40,438 nt of DNA, from positions 1-40,438 of the forward strand of contig NZ_JAQPOK010000160.1 of the NCBI RefSeq assembly GCF_030068445.1. The letters are read 5' to 3'. This document shows positions 26,473 to 35,668 of this stretch, piece by piece. Source of the DNA: Roseofilum halophilum BLCC-M91. Its GTDB lineage: Bacteria; Cyanobacteriota; Cyanobacteriia; Cyanobacteriales; Desertifilaceae. Every line of letters begins with the position of its first letter. Position 1 is the first letter of the stretch. The translations under genes were made by a program, and so were the position numbers. Below the pieces are notes generated by a model. It worked only from the letters and a program-made list of their open reading frames with translations, did not search any database and was not told the origin of the DNA.

Positions 26473-27519
26473 TTATAATCCGTGATTTTTTAATCTCTTC
26501 AAAGATAGAACTCGTCGTTGTAAACTATTCCATTTGAGGGCTAGATAACGACCCATGAAAAATTTTTGCCGTTGCCAATCTGACAAACTGCGCCATTCTT
26601 CATAAGCAGGAACGCAAGTATTAAGTAAAAAGTCTTTCCATCGCTTAGTTATATTCTCTGGAGCTATTTCCTGGGCCCGTTGTTTACAGTTGTTAATCAT
26701 CGCTTGGCGAAATTGCGTATCATCTCGTAGACGTTTAAGCGCATTAACAGTTTCTTCATAGCTATTGACTTCGATATAGTCAAGCTCACTTTTTCTCTCT
26801 CCCCGAAAAGCAGACTCACGTCCTAAAATAGCTGGAACTCCTGCATTCCAAGCGTTAAAGAGTTTGGAAGCGGGTTTCCATGGATAATCTGTGCTATCGT
26901 TAAATGAGCGCACAGCAAGAATAGCATCTACTTCACTATAGTTATTCCAGCGATCGCGCTCTTTCTCCCGTCTCCAGTTTAACCCCATTTGCTTGAGCTG
27001 TTCCTTCCATTCGGGTTGAGAAAGTTCCGGTGCTAAATTATAAGTAATACCAAAGTAAGCGACATTCTCAAAGCGATCGCCTCTTTCTGGACTTCTCGGA
27101 ATAACCCCAGCTTGAGGCCAATGAGGTAAGTAAAATCGATCACTTGGCAACAAGTACCTATCTTCATCAATCGATTGAATCTGTAAAGATGGTGAATCGA
27201 CTTCACAAGCATTTTGTACTATATGGATTGGTGCATAAGGATGGGGATTTTGATCTCCCTTCACGCAAACCCAAAGCAGATTGGCAGGAGGTTTCGCTTC
27301 ATAAGGCAAAGAGTATCGATAAGCAACAACAATCCCCTCCTCTGGCATTTCTGGAATCAACTGGCAAGAAAATCCACTTTCTTGTAAGCGCAAATAAGTT
27401 TGTAAAATCCAGCTTCCTAAAACATCCGATGGACGCAGGTCTTCTGCTCTATCAGGAATGACTTGTGGCCAGTCACTCCGAGGAATATAAAAGTATATTT
27501 TAGGTTGTTTTTGTATCAT
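26473..27519 (-). CDS. putative glycosyltransferase (GT-B-like)
   Basis: 348 residues from ATG 27519, which has GGA 10 bases upstream; a longer frame to 27564 adds 15 residues without a signal. The N-terminal KIYFYIPRSDWPQ begins a Rossmann-like half. The C-terminal half has PWKPASKLFNAWNAGVPAIL, the nucleotide-sugar-binding element of GT4/GT1-type enzymes, and ends in a basic amphipathic tail that may bind the membrane. The family is not certain. It stands between the Npun pair and the remnant, and a divergent promoter region separates it from the latter. Confidence 0.72.
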   Translation of the reverse strand: MIQKQPKIYFYIPRSDWPQVIPDRAEDLRPSDVLGSWILQTYLRLQESGFSCQLIPEMPEEGIVVAYRYSLPYEAKPPANLLWVCVKGDQNPHPYAPIHIVQNACEVDSPSLQIQSIDEDRYLLPSDRFYLPHWPQAGVIPRSPERGDRFENVAYFGITYNLAPELSQPEWKEQLKQMGLNWRREKERDRWNNYSEVDAILAVRSFNDSTDYPWKPASKLFNAWNAGVPAILGRESAFRGERKSELDYIEVNSYEETVNALKRLRDDTQFRQAMINNCKQRAQEIAPENITKRWKDFLLNTCVPAYEEWRSLSDWQRQKFFMGRYLALKWNSLQRRVLSLKRLKNHGL

Positions 27520-27606
27520 AAAATTTAATTCCAGACATTTTGAGATCATATAGAAGTATATCAATTATCAAATCATTAAGGTAATTCAGTAAACTTAATC
27601 AAATAC

Positions 27607-27635
27607 TTGACAAAATAGCCTTTGAGTGTTATATT
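27607..27635 (+). promoter_or_regulatory. near-consensus sigma-70 promoter
   Basis: TTGACA (27607-27612), a 17-base spacer, then TATATT (27630-27635). It points into the sulfotransferase remnant and the GT61 gene, with transcription expected from about 27642. One of the best matches to the bacterial consensus I noticed in the window. Confidence 0.7.
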
Positions 27636-27647
27636 CAGTATTTATAA

Positions 27648-28241
27648 TGCTTAAAACTTGATAGAGAAGTTATAATTGATGCCACTAAATTTTATCCCTT
27701 TGTGGAGAAGAAGCTTAAGGCTAGAGAATTTAGAACTGGGGCAGTTGAAGCCTATTTATTACACCTAGTTAGAGATGGAAGAGCAGTCCTCAATTCTTTT
27801 CTACGCAGATTTGATGAAATGAATGTTGTAGACTTTACTGAGCGGTGGGTACAAAAGACTAAGGGAAGGCAGGCTTATTTTCATTCATTTAGAGAAGATA
27901 GAAGAATAGAAGTTGCCTATGAAGAGTTAGCGAGTCAACCCCACCAAACCATTCAAGCCATTTGCCAATGGATTGGCATAGAATTTATAGAGGATATGCT
28001 AGAATACTGGAAGTACGAGCATCACGACATTTCTGGCAATGATGGAACTTACTCTTTAATTAGACGCTACCAAGGCAAAGAAATGCTAGATAAAGTACGT
28101 AAAGTTCATGGAGAATATTACGAGAAACGAGACTTATCGATTAAATTAGATTTACGCTGGAAGAAAGAGTTATCCCCAGAAAATTTAGAAATATTTAATC
28201 GCATTGCTGGAGAAGTCAATCAACCTTATGAGTGGAATTGA
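27648..28241 (+). pseudogene. sulfotransferase remnant lacking the PAPS P-loop
   Basis: The frame is open from 27648 and reads KLDREVIIDATKFYPFVEKK, then the 3'-phosphate-binding element LLHLVRDGRAVLNSFLRR and a normal C-terminal domain (VAYEELASQPHQTIQAICQW). Family-like sequence begins before the first possible start (GTG at 27702), so that start would cut a conserved strand. The first 60-80 residues, which carry the GxxKSGTS-type 5'-phosphosulfate loop, are missing from all frames upstream. It cannot bind PAPS normally. It is therefore probably a 5'-truncated gene, though a short protein from GTG 27702 could still be made. It is not a copy of the intact sulfotransferase at 32094. Confidence 0.7.
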
Positions 28242-28269
28242 GAAAACAGGATGAGAAGGCAATTAAATT

Positions 28270-29439
28270 ATGAACCTTATTCAGGGAATTAAATCTCACT
28301 TCAAACTTAACGGATTACTAGGAACCCTAAGTGATAGATATTTACATTCTTTATTGGTTAAATTAACTACTATAGATAATGCATTTCCTAACTGTACAAA
28401 AATTAGACCTATTTCTCCAGGAAAATTCCCTACACCAGAAGTTGAGCAAATGTTGTTTTTTCCTAGAGCTGAGTCTCTGAAAAAGCCGACATATTCTTTA
28501 CCAGATATTTACTCAACCACACTAGATAATGTATTATACTCTCCTACTTATAATGTCATTCTGAACCAATCTAGGCAAGTAATTTTAGACTCAGTAAACA
28601 CAGGGAAGAGTGCCAAGAGATTTAGTGTTTCTGAATTATATCGCAAGAAAATCAAGACACTAAAAGGTGTATATAGTATATTTCGCTCTACAGACAATAG
28701 TTACTATCATACATTGATTGAAAATGTATCCAGACTTTATTTACTCAATCATAAAGACTATAGGGAAATTCCAGAAATTCAACTTTTATTGTCTAGCAAG
28801 TCAACAAAAATTGAAGAATATTATCTTGACCAAATGTTGCAAGACAATGTTACCATCAAAGTTGTTGAAGAAAATTACATATATTCGCTAGAAAAGCTTA
28901 TTTTTTGTACTTTTTTAAATCGCAGATTTTGTGGTTACTTACCATTAGAATATCTAGAGTATTTTGGAGATAAAATATTACCACAACGTTCTAGAGATAA
29001 GAATAATCGTATTTTTATATCGCGATCAACTGACTTAAAGAAAATTTTAGAAAAGACTAAAGGAATCGGACGTTATGAACAGGACAAAATTGGCAAAGGC
29101 CGTTATCTTCTCAATGAAGAAGAACTCTTTCAGTCTTTGAAAAAATATGGATTTAAAAAGCATGTTCTTGAAGAGCTATCTATCCCAGAGCAAATTGAGC
29201 TTTTTTATGATGCTGATTTTATAGTAGGCGCTCATGGAGCAGGACTCTCTAATATGATTTTTTCCGATCGAGTTAAAATTCTAGAACTATTTCCAACACA
29301 GTTCTGTGTCCCACATTATTATTACCTAGCGAAATCCCTTGGTCATACTTACAGATACTGGTGTGGGCAGGAGGATGAAATTCATTCTAACTTTACCGTC
29401 AACGTTGCAGAGGTGATTTCTCGTTTAGGCGATCTCTAA
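28270..29439 (+). CDS. glycosyltransferase family 61 (DUF563-like)
   Basis: 389 residues. The GT61 signature GAHGAGLSNMIF is near residue 320, preceded by the family's NNRIFISRS and ELSIPEQIELFYDADFIVG. It also has the early NSYYHTLIENVSRLYLL. Enzymes of this family add xylose, arabinose or GlcNAc in eukaryotes; bacterial members sit in capsule and exopolysaccharide loci. It lies 28 bp after the sulfotransferase remnant and may share its promoter. The DNA is strongly AT-rich. It is convergent with the SGNH gene. Confidence 0.87.
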   Translation: MNLIQGIKSHFKLNGLLGTLSDRYLHSLLVKLTTIDNAFPNCTKIRPISPGKFPTPEVEQMLFFPRAESLKKPTYSLPDIYSTTLDNVLYSPTYNVILNQSRQVILDSVNTGKSAKRFSVSELYRKKIKTLKGVYSIFRSTDNSYYHTLIENVSRLYLLNHKDYREIPEIQLLLSSKSTKIEEYYLDQMLQDNVTIKVVEENYIYSLEKLIFCTFLNRRFCGYLPLEYLEYFGDKILPQRSRDKNNRIFISRSTDLKKILEKTKGIGRYEQDKIGKGRYLLNEEELFQSLKKYGFKKHVLEELSIPEQIELFYDADFIVGAHGAGLSNMIFSDRVKILELFPTQFCVPHYYYLAKSLGHTYRYWCGQEDEIHSNFTVNVAEVISRLGDL

Positions 29440-29483
29440 ACAGTAAACCAGTCAAAAAGATCCCCGATTTTAAAATAATCCTT

Positions 29484-30584
29484 TTAACGCTTGAAGGTCT
29501 GAATAAGTTCAATAGCATCGGGATTATTTTTCCTCCATACTTCCCGATCGCCACGAATTAGACCTAAATGCTCTTCAATATTATTAGAATTGATTAATAC
29601 ACCAAAGTCATTCGGTACAGTATCTTCATTATGTTGCAAAATCCGATTGAGTATTAAATCTCCAACCGGGATAGTAAAGTGAGAGCTATCTCGATATTGA
29701 GTCATCTCACTACTTAAGGGTTCTGTGGTAACGCTATTATAGCCTGAGAAATCCCAAACCGGCATGATCTTTACAATTTCCCTTTTTCTGTCTTCTATCT
29801 TGGACTCACCAGCGGCTATAGTAGCTCCTTCAAATTGAATTGCGTGAGGGGGAGTTATAAATACCCTTAAATTTAAACCATGTTCTTGACAAAGATCTCT
29901 AATAATTCTGATATTTTCTAGAGTCTCTGGTACGATGTCATTTTTTTTCTTATTCACAATAAATGGAAGCCAATGAGTGAATTTTATATCAATATAGCCA
30001 ACATCTCTAAGACCATTAGGATGATAATAGATAGTATCTGGTTTTTGCCTGTTTTTTCCCAGAGTTTCTAAGCTTTTATTGAAAGTATTCCAAGAGAGAT
30101 GGGTTTGTAAAAATTCTAATAGACGCAGATGATGTTTTCCAATTCGGTTTTCATCAAATCCAAGTTGGGTAGATTCTGGAAGAGCCAGCAGCCATAAGTC
30201 TATCCCAAAGATAACCACTTCCAGATTGTTCTGAGTCGCGATCGCATGTTCTAAATAACGTCTTTGTTCATAAAAGGTTCCTCCTTGCATCGCTAAATTG
30301 TAAACGGGTTGATACTCTGCTAATGCTGGAGAGTCTGGATTTAAGGCTTCCTCTAACCGAGATGCACCCAAAAAAATAGTTTTAGCATCCTGGCGAGTTA
30401 AATCAATTGCCTTATAAAGTCTAGTGTTATTTATGGTTTCAGGTTTAGACTGATTTATCCCATGAATCCTGGGGCTATTGGTGACACCAAAAGGATCAAT
30501 CAAAGCATTAAACCCGATAACCAGTGAAGAACCGCAACCAGCAACGGCCAAGAATATATAAATAAAGCTCCGATAGGGTTTCAT
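29484..30584 (-). CDS. SGNH/AlgJ-like protein partnering MBOAT
   Basis: 366 residues with an N-terminal membrane anchor (about 8-28). Blocks of an SGNH hydrolase-like fold are visible: FLGASRLEEAL in the position of the nucleophile Ser, VIFGIDLWLL, and the C-terminal DSSH (DxxH) in YRDSSHFTIPVG that would give the Asp-His pair. Such proteins work beside MBOAT acyltransferases, moving the acyl group onto the sugar in the periplasm, as in alginate acetylation (AlgI with AlgJ/AlgX). Last gene of the minus-strand operon, 7 bp after the MBOAT stop. Confidence 0.78.
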   Translation of the reverse strand: MKPYRSFIYIFLAVAGCGSSLVIGFNALIDPFGVTNSPRIHGINQSKPETINNTRLYKAIDLTRQDAKTIFLGASRLEEALNPDSPALAEYQPVYNLAMQGGTFYEQRRYLEHAIATQNNLEVVIFGIDLWLLALPESTQLGFDENRIGKHHLRLLEFLQTHLSWNTFNKSLETLGKNRQKPDTIYYHPNGLRDVGYIDIKFTHWLPFIVNKKKNDIVPETLENIRIIRDLCQEHGLNLRVFITPPHAIQFEGATIAAGESKIEDRKREIVKIMPVWDFSGYNSVTTEPLSSEMTQYRDSSHFTIPVGDLILNRILQHNEDTVPNDFGVLINSNNIEEHLGLIRGDREVWRKNNPDAIELIQTFKR

Positions 30585-30591
30585 CTAAACC

Positions 30592-32079
30592 TCAAAATTG
30601 AAAATAAAGAAATTCGCTGACTTGGTTTAATGAAAGCAAGCAGACTAAAATCATACTACCTGCTCCAACAGCCCACCACCATCTGGGTTGAAAATTTTCC
30701 ATTATTTCTTGAGTGTTAGGTAGCCATATTGCTCCAGCAAGGAATGCCAGGATGATGGATAAATTTATTCCTAGGCTGGTGGCATCAGTACCGGGAAGGT
30801 AGGGTAAGGCAGAGAGCGTTTCTTGCCCCTTAAATTGTATTCCTAGTGGAGTTAACCAAGAGAGAAAGAGTTCAAAGTTACCTGGTAAGATAATCCCTTT
30901 CATACCACTCGCAGCTTGAATCATCAATGCTGCTTCTTCAAAACTGCTAGATCGGAATAATATCCAACCCATAACCACTGCAATAAACGTAATTAACCAC
31001 GCAAGGAATAAAGGTAATTTCATACCCAATCGTTGCCACTGGCGATCTATGACCAAATAGAGGCCATGAAGCCCTCCCCAGACAACAAACGTCCAACCTG
31101 CACCATGCCAAAGTCCTCCTAAGAACATCGTAATCATTAAATTCAAGTTTCGTCGTACTTCTCCCTTGCGGTTTCCTCCCAGCGGAATATACAAATAATC
31201 ACGGAGAAAGTTTGATAAAGTAATATGCCACCTGCGCCAAAAATCAGAAATAGAAATTGCTTTGTAGGGAGAATTAAAATTAATCGGTAATTCAATATTA
31301 AATATCCATCCCAAACCGATCGCCATATCTGAGTAGCCAGAAAAGTCAAAATAGAGTTGTAAGGTATAACATAATGCCCCCACCCAGGCTTCAATAAAAC
31401 TAACTTGACTAGCATGATTGAATACTTCTGCTACCCAAGGAGAAAGGCGGTCTGCAATTAGCATTTTCTTACCTAATCCAAGGGTGAATAACACTAACCC
31501 CTTAGCAAAATTTTTATCGCAAAAAACAAATTTACGTTTTTGCCAAAATTGCGGTATTAATTCATCATGACGCAGTATGGGCCCAGCAATTAATTGTGGG
31601 AAAAAAGATACAAATAAACTATATTCAAGAATTCCATATTTTTTCGTTTCACCGCGATAGGCATCGACTAAATAGGCAATTTGGGTAAACGTATAAAAAG
31701 AAATTGCTAAGGGTAAAACAATATTGGGTACTGAAAAACTTGTAGAGAATAAGTTGTTAACTGATTGAGTTAAAAATCCAGCGTACTTATAATACCCTAT
31801 AAACCCTAAGTTTATACTGATTCCAGTCAGCAGTAGAAACTTGGATTTTTGACTTCCCTGTTCGCTTGCAGACAATCCCCTCCCAATCAAAAAATTTGTA
31901 AAAATTGAAATCAGGAGAAGAGGTAAATAGGCGATATTCCAATATCCATAGAAGAAGAATGATGTTACTACGAGCCAAATGATTGCAGCTAACGTCAGAC
32001 GTAATTTGGCCAGACCAAAAAATCCAATTAACGTAAGTGGCAAGAATAAGAATATAAATACATGAGAGTTAAATAGCAT
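30592..32079 (-). CDS. MBOAT-family O-acyltransferase (AlgI-like)
   Basis: 495 residues with about eleven membrane segments. The MBOAT landmarks are DFSGYSDMAIGLG (245-257), SDFWRRWHITLSNFLRDYLY (278-297) and GGLWHGAGWTFVVWGGLHG (321-339). His325 and His338 match the conserved histidines. It moves acyl groups (usually acetyl) across the membrane for O-acylation of an exported polysaccharide. It sits between the sulfotransferase (14 bp) and its SGNH partner (7 bp). Confidence 0.93.
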   Translation of the reverse strand: MLFNSHVFIFLFLPLTLIGFFGLAKLRLTLAAIIWLVVTSFFFYGYWNIAYLPLLLISIFTNFLIGRGLSASEQGSQKSKFLLLTGISINLGFIGYYKYAGFLTQSVNNLFSTSFSVPNIVLPLAISFYTFTQIAYLVDAYRGETKKYGILEYSLFVSFFPQLIAGPILRHDELIPQFWQKRKFVFCDKNFAKGLVLFTLGLGKKMLIADRLSPWVAEVFNHASQVSFIEAWVGALCYTLQLYFDFSGYSDMAIGLGWIFNIELPINFNSPYKAISISDFWRRWHITLSNFLRDYLYIPLGGNRKGEVRRNLNLMITMFLGGLWHGAGWTFVVWGGLHGLYLVIDRQWQRLGMKLPLFLAWLITFIAVVMGWILFRSSSFEEAALMIQAASGMKGIILPGNFELFLSWLTPLGIQFKGQETLSALPYLPGTDATSLGINLSIILAFLAGAIWLPNTQEIMENFQPRWWWAVGAGSMILVCLLSLNQVSEFLYFQF

Positions 32080-32093
32080 CTTCTTATTTATTC

Positions 32094-33002
32094 TTAGTTA
32101 AGCCAACTCGATAAATCACGCCCAATGAGATCTTGTAGATTTAAAATATCTTCCCGATATTCTACAATCAGTTGCTTCCGCAACTTGTTGGATAATTTTG
32201 GTTTCCCTAAATTTTTCTCTTTGAGTCGATCTGCAATCGTTTTCCGAAGACCCATAGGTAGTATCGTTTTAACTACAGCTTTAATAGGATTAGGTCGGTT
32301 TAGCAGGGTATTGACTGTCTGATTCTTGGGGACACGAGTCGGGTTATGTTTCTTGCTCACATTGGGAACAAAACTATCATCGACTTCTAAGAATTGGAAA
32401 ATATCTTTCATCAGTCCAGTGGTATCTTTAATCAAATCTTCATACAGATACACTCGAATTTGGTTTGCATCGAAAAGATCGAAGTATCGCTTTAACTGAA
32501 CATAGTAAAATCCCCGGCGTTTATGATGCCATTGAAAACTCCAATCTTTAGCGACTCGATCGTCTTCTGCCTTAAGGGTTTTGGCAAAATCTGGAATCGG
32601 TTCTCGACCATTACTTAAGGAAAATAGAAAGTGTGAAAAAGCTCGTTCTGCTGGATGCCGAAGAATGGCGATGAGTTTTGCATCAGGAATGTGATTATGA
32701 ATCCTCTGAGGGGCCTTTTCACTATAAATGTATGAGGTGGATGCTTCGCCTATGGCTTTCTCGTTTGTGACTCCTGCAAACAATTCACTATAACTTTGTA
32801 AATCAGTGATGGCATTGGTCATTACATGAGGGCCATAAGGGCCTATCCGATTAATATCTTCTCCTTCTAAAGTAAAAAAATCTGGCTCCTTTTGATCTCT
32901 AGAAGCTGGCATATAGATTTCCGGATGCTGCTTCAGATAATAATACAGAGATGAAGTTCCTGATTTAGCTGCGCCAATCAACAAAAAGTTTGGGAGTTTC
33001 AT
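32094..33002 (-). CDS. PAPS-dependent sulfotransferase
   Basis: 302 residues. The 5'-phosphosulfate loop is GAAKSGTSSLYYYLKQHP at 10-27. The 3'-phosphate site is AILRHPAERAFSHFLF, with the conserved Arg and Ser. It resembles heparan-type carbohydrate sulfotransferases and keeps all key elements, so it should be active. The operon with a glycosyltransferase (11 bp upstream) and MBOAT (14 bp downstream) points to sulfation of an extracellular glycan. Confidence 0.92.
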   Translation of the reverse strand: MKLPNFLLIGAAKSGTSSLYYYLKQHPEIYMPASRDQKEPDFFTLEGEDINRIGPYGPHVMTNAITDLQSYSELFAGVTNEKAIGEASTSYIYSEKAPQRIHNHIPDAKLIAILRHPAERAFSHFLFSLSNGREPIPDFAKTLKAEDDRVAKDWSFQWHHKRRGFYYVQLKRYFDLFDANQIRVYLYEDLIKDTTGLMKDIFQFLEVDDSFVPNVSKKHNPTRVPKNQTVNTLLNRPNPIKAVVKTILPMGLRKTIADRLKEKNLGKPKLSNKLRKQLIVEYREDILNLQDLIGRDLSSWLN

Positions 33003-33013
33003 AATGTCTACAC

Positions 33014-34093
33014 CTATCCAATTTCATCAATCCACAACTGGGAAACTTTATCCCAAGTTTCTTTTTGGGCTAGTTGCATAAAGTCTTGCCTGAGAGATGC
33101 TAACTGCTCTGGTTCTTTGAGTAACTCTACAATTTTCCATGCAAGAGCCTCTTGTGTTTCTTTAAGATAAGGATTTCCGGGGATTTTCAAACAATAATCT
33201 TTATCTTTAAGACCAGCATAATCTGTGGTCACTGGTATGCAGCCTACAAAAGCTGATTCACGAACTGTATTGCAATCTGTTTCTTGAAAGGTACACCCAT
33301 AATAGTTGATTATTGAAGTTGATTTAGCTTGCATGAGTTCTAATCGTCCTAGTTTTCCTTGATTAATGACTCCAGGTAATTGCATTAATTGCAACATTTT
33401 GTCTTTCCATTCTGGTTTTGCTTCTCTAGGCCAACCATAATAGATATGCAGGGTAGCTTCTGGTATTTCTTTTTGAATTATTGGCCAACCAAATTCTAGC
33501 ATCTTATCTAAGCCTCTAATGTAATTAGAAGCATAAATCAGTTTATAAGGCTCTTTAGGATTTTTGGCTAGATGTAGAAAAGATGGATCGACTCCATTGG
33601 GAATGACTACGACTTTATGATCTGGAATTTCTGTCAGGGTAGAGCGATGAAAACTTGTTTTACAAAAAATAAGGTCATAATTCTTTAGTTTTTCATATTG
33701 AGCTTCTTCAGGTAATAAAACACCCTTTCCTAAATCTAGCCATACTCGGTTTGCTTGAACGGGAAACTTAATTCTCCAAGCAAATTGCCACATAATTAAG
33801 GTATCAAAACTATCATAAGGATTAAACTTAGAGTAGTGAAGATACTGGACTCCATCATAAACACCTTCTTGAGAACCACAATTATTGTAGACTGTAACAG
33901 AATACCCCAGTTTAACCCATTCACGAGATAGATATATAATGCGTGCGTTAGCGCCTCCTAATCCAGTTTTTAGGCTCTGAGGAGACCATGGATACTTTGT
34001 GTGTCCTGTATAGTATACGATAGAGCGATGCGGCCAATTTTTTGGGGTCAACCTTTTTCTGAGGCTACTGATTTTAGATAAAACTTTGTTCAT
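33014..34093 (-). CDS. glycosyltransferase, GT4-like
   Basis: 359 residues. The N-terminal TGLGGANARIIYLSREWVKLGYSVTVYNN is the glycine-rich acceptor-side loop. VVVIPNGVDPSFL is the domain linker of GT4 proteins. The donor-side C-terminus reads YGCTFQETDCNTVRESAFVGCIPVTT, where a Glu-containing element replaces the usual ExFG. First gene of the probable four-gene minus-strand operon, with the promoter presumably in 34094-34250. Confidence 0.85.
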   Translation of the reverse strand: MNKVLSKISSLRKRLTPKNWPHRSIVYYTGHTKYPWSPQSLKTGLGGANARIIYLSREWVKLGYSVTVYNNCGSQEGVYDGVQYLHYSKFNPYDSFDTLIMWQFAWRIKFPVQANRVWLDLGKGVLLPEEAQYEKLKNYDLIFCKTSFHRSTLTEIPDHKVVVIPNGVDPSFLHLAKNPKEPYKLIYASNYIRGLDKMLEFGWPIIQKEIPEATLHIYYGWPREAKPEWKDKMLQLMQLPGVINQGKLGRLELMQAKSTSIINYYGCTFQETDCNTVRESAFVGCIPVTTDYAGLKDKDYCLKIPGNPYLKETQEALAWKIVELLKEPEQLASLRQDFMQLAQKETWDKVSQLWIDEIG

Positions 34094-34247
34094 AAACTTG
34101 TGATTGAAATCAATTGTATACTCTTTTGAATAGCGTGGCTAAATAATATATCGATCATGCATAGCATTCCTTGGATCGTCAAGATGGGCAACTTTTCCTT
34201 TAGGCAAGGGTTATTATGAATCGAGGCAATACTTTTTCAGGAGATAG

Positions 34248-34269
34248 AGGGTGAACGACTGTTCACCCT
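34248..34269. repeat. 9-bp inverted repeat with tetraloop
   Basis: AGGGTGAAC-GACT-GTTCACCCT between the polysaccharide operon and the Psb32-like gene. No T tract follows on either strand, so it is not a standard terminator. It may be an operator or an RNA stem-loop. The remainder of 34094-34337 shows no gene. Confidence 0.6.
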
Positions 34270-34337
34270 TAAGTATCTGAAGTAAGTCTGTTAAGTGACT
34301 CCGATCGCCGCCAAGGGCTTGTTTTCCCATGTCTTTC

Positions 34338-35021
34338 CTACTGATAGAGCCAGAAATAGGTCACCATAGGGATCACCGTAGCCAAAATCAGCAAGACAAT
34401 CACCCAAACGGTAGCATTAGAATTTTTGGTTTCTTCTGCCGAAGCAAAGGTGCTTTCAGCTTGGATGGTGTCTTCAACCACGGGAGGGCCGGGATCGGGA
34501 TTACCGGATAAAATAGCGGTTAAGCGATCGCCAGCGCCTAAAAACGCCCGATTATAGCGATCGCCATTACGCAACGGCACTTGTATCGTTTCACTCGATA
34601 CACTTTCCGCCATCTCATCGGACAACCAGCTCTTCGTTCCCTCTCCCGTGCGAATCGCCGAATTATTAGTCACCACATCTAAAACCAATAACACCTGATG
34701 ACTCTGCTCCTCTGGAGTCGGAAACCACTTTTCAAACAAATCATTCGTAAAACTCTCAATGGTTTCCCCATAATCCAAACGACGAATCGTCACCAAGCGG
34801 ACTTCATTCCCCGTCTCTTGTGCCAACTGACTCAACCGATCGCTCAATTTCCCCTCATTTAAGCGACTAATCACATCCCCTCGATCCAAGATCCAAGTCG
34901 CCTCTCCCGGTTTAACCACAGGCATTTGATAAACCCCCGTTGCTTGTGCCGGTTGAGGATTCATCCACCACAGCAACAGAGTCAAAATACTTATTAATAA
35001 GCCTCGAACTATTTTTTTCAT
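34338..35021 (-). CDS. TPM-domain protein, Psb32-like
   Basis: 227 residues from ATG 35021; GAGGGA lies 9 bases upstream, and a TTG two codons earlier is also in frame. There is a signal peptide with an Ala-x-Ala type end (PQPAQA, about residue 26). A TPM domain follows (ILDRGDVISRLNEGKLSDRL, GNEVRLVTIRRLDYGETIE, VLLVLDVVTNNSAIRTGEG), and a C-terminal membrane helix (VWVIVLLILATVIPMVTYFW). This matches Psb32, a thylakoid-associated protein that supports photosystem II repair in Synechocystis. TPM domains may have phosphatase activity. Confidence 0.8.
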   Translation of the reverse strand: MKKIVRGLLISILTLLLWWMNPQPAQATGVYQMPVVKPGEATWILDRGDVISRLNEGKLSDRLSQLAQETGNEVRLVTIRRLDYGETIESFTNDLFEKWFPTPEEQSHQVLLVLDVVTNNSAIRTGEGTKSWLSDEMAESVSSETIQVPLRNGDRYNRAFLGAGDRLTAILSGNPDPGPPVVEDTIQAESTFASAEETKNSNATVWVIVLLILATVIPMVTYFWLYQ

Positions 35022-35115
35022 CCTCAATTTTCCCTCATTAGAATTCTATCTATGCTTAACTTATCGTGTTATAGGTTATGGGTCATTGTCCATCCCCCCA
35101 TCTCCCCATCCCCTC

Positions 35116-35592
35116 TCACAGATGTACCAAATACACAGAACAGCAAACATGATGCATCACATAATTACTCACACTGCCTAAAAACCATTCTGTGAGATTT
35201 GAGTGTCCCCGTCGTCCCATCACCACTAAATCCGCATTCCAAGATTGGGCCAGATCGCAGATCGTCCGTCCTGGATTACCATAGGTTTGAGTCACTTCCG
35301 TTTCCACACCGGCTTTTAGACTCCGATCTTCAAAGGTTTTCAGTAACTCTAGGCTCTCTTGCTCAAACTTCTGCCATTGATCGTGATACGATTTCACCCA
35401 ATCTGTCCTCAACTGCGCTTCAAGCCCTAAACTCATCATCCGAGGATCGGGAGGACTATCGGTCGATTGACTCGATAGCACATGCAGCAACATTAATCGA
35501 GCAGAGTAAGTCTGAGCCAAGACTAAAGCCGTTTCAAAAATGGTATGACTGATTTGACTGCGATCGAGAGCAACAAGAATTCGCGACACCAT
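35116..35592 (-). CDS. universal stress protein (UspA family)
   Basis: 158 residues from ATG 35592; a frame to 35631 adds 13 residues without support. Begins MVSRILVALDRSQIS and ends with the ATP-binding signature MGRRGHSNLTEWFLGSVS (G-2x-G-9x-G-S). It belongs to the ATP-binding branch. Stand-alone, cytosolic; the specific role is unknown. Confidence 0.9.
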   Translation of the reverse strand: MVSRILVALDRSQISHTIFETALVLAQTYSARLMLLHVLSSQSTDSPPDPRMMSLGLEAQLRTDWVKSYHDQWQKFEQESLELLKTFEDRSLKAGVETEVTQTYGNPGRTICDLAQSWNADLVVMGRRGHSNLTEWFLGSVSNYVMHHVCCSVYLVHL

Positions 35593-35668
35593 AGGGATCA
35601 AGAGGGGCAATACTGGAGAAACTGAGGACAAACCATATAGGGTTTATTGTACTGTCTTTGGTCTATCC

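Noticed and set aside
27702-28241. Intact sulfotransferase starting at GTG 27702
   Set aside because: Family-like residues continue upstream of the GTG, and the PAPS P-loop is missing in all frames.
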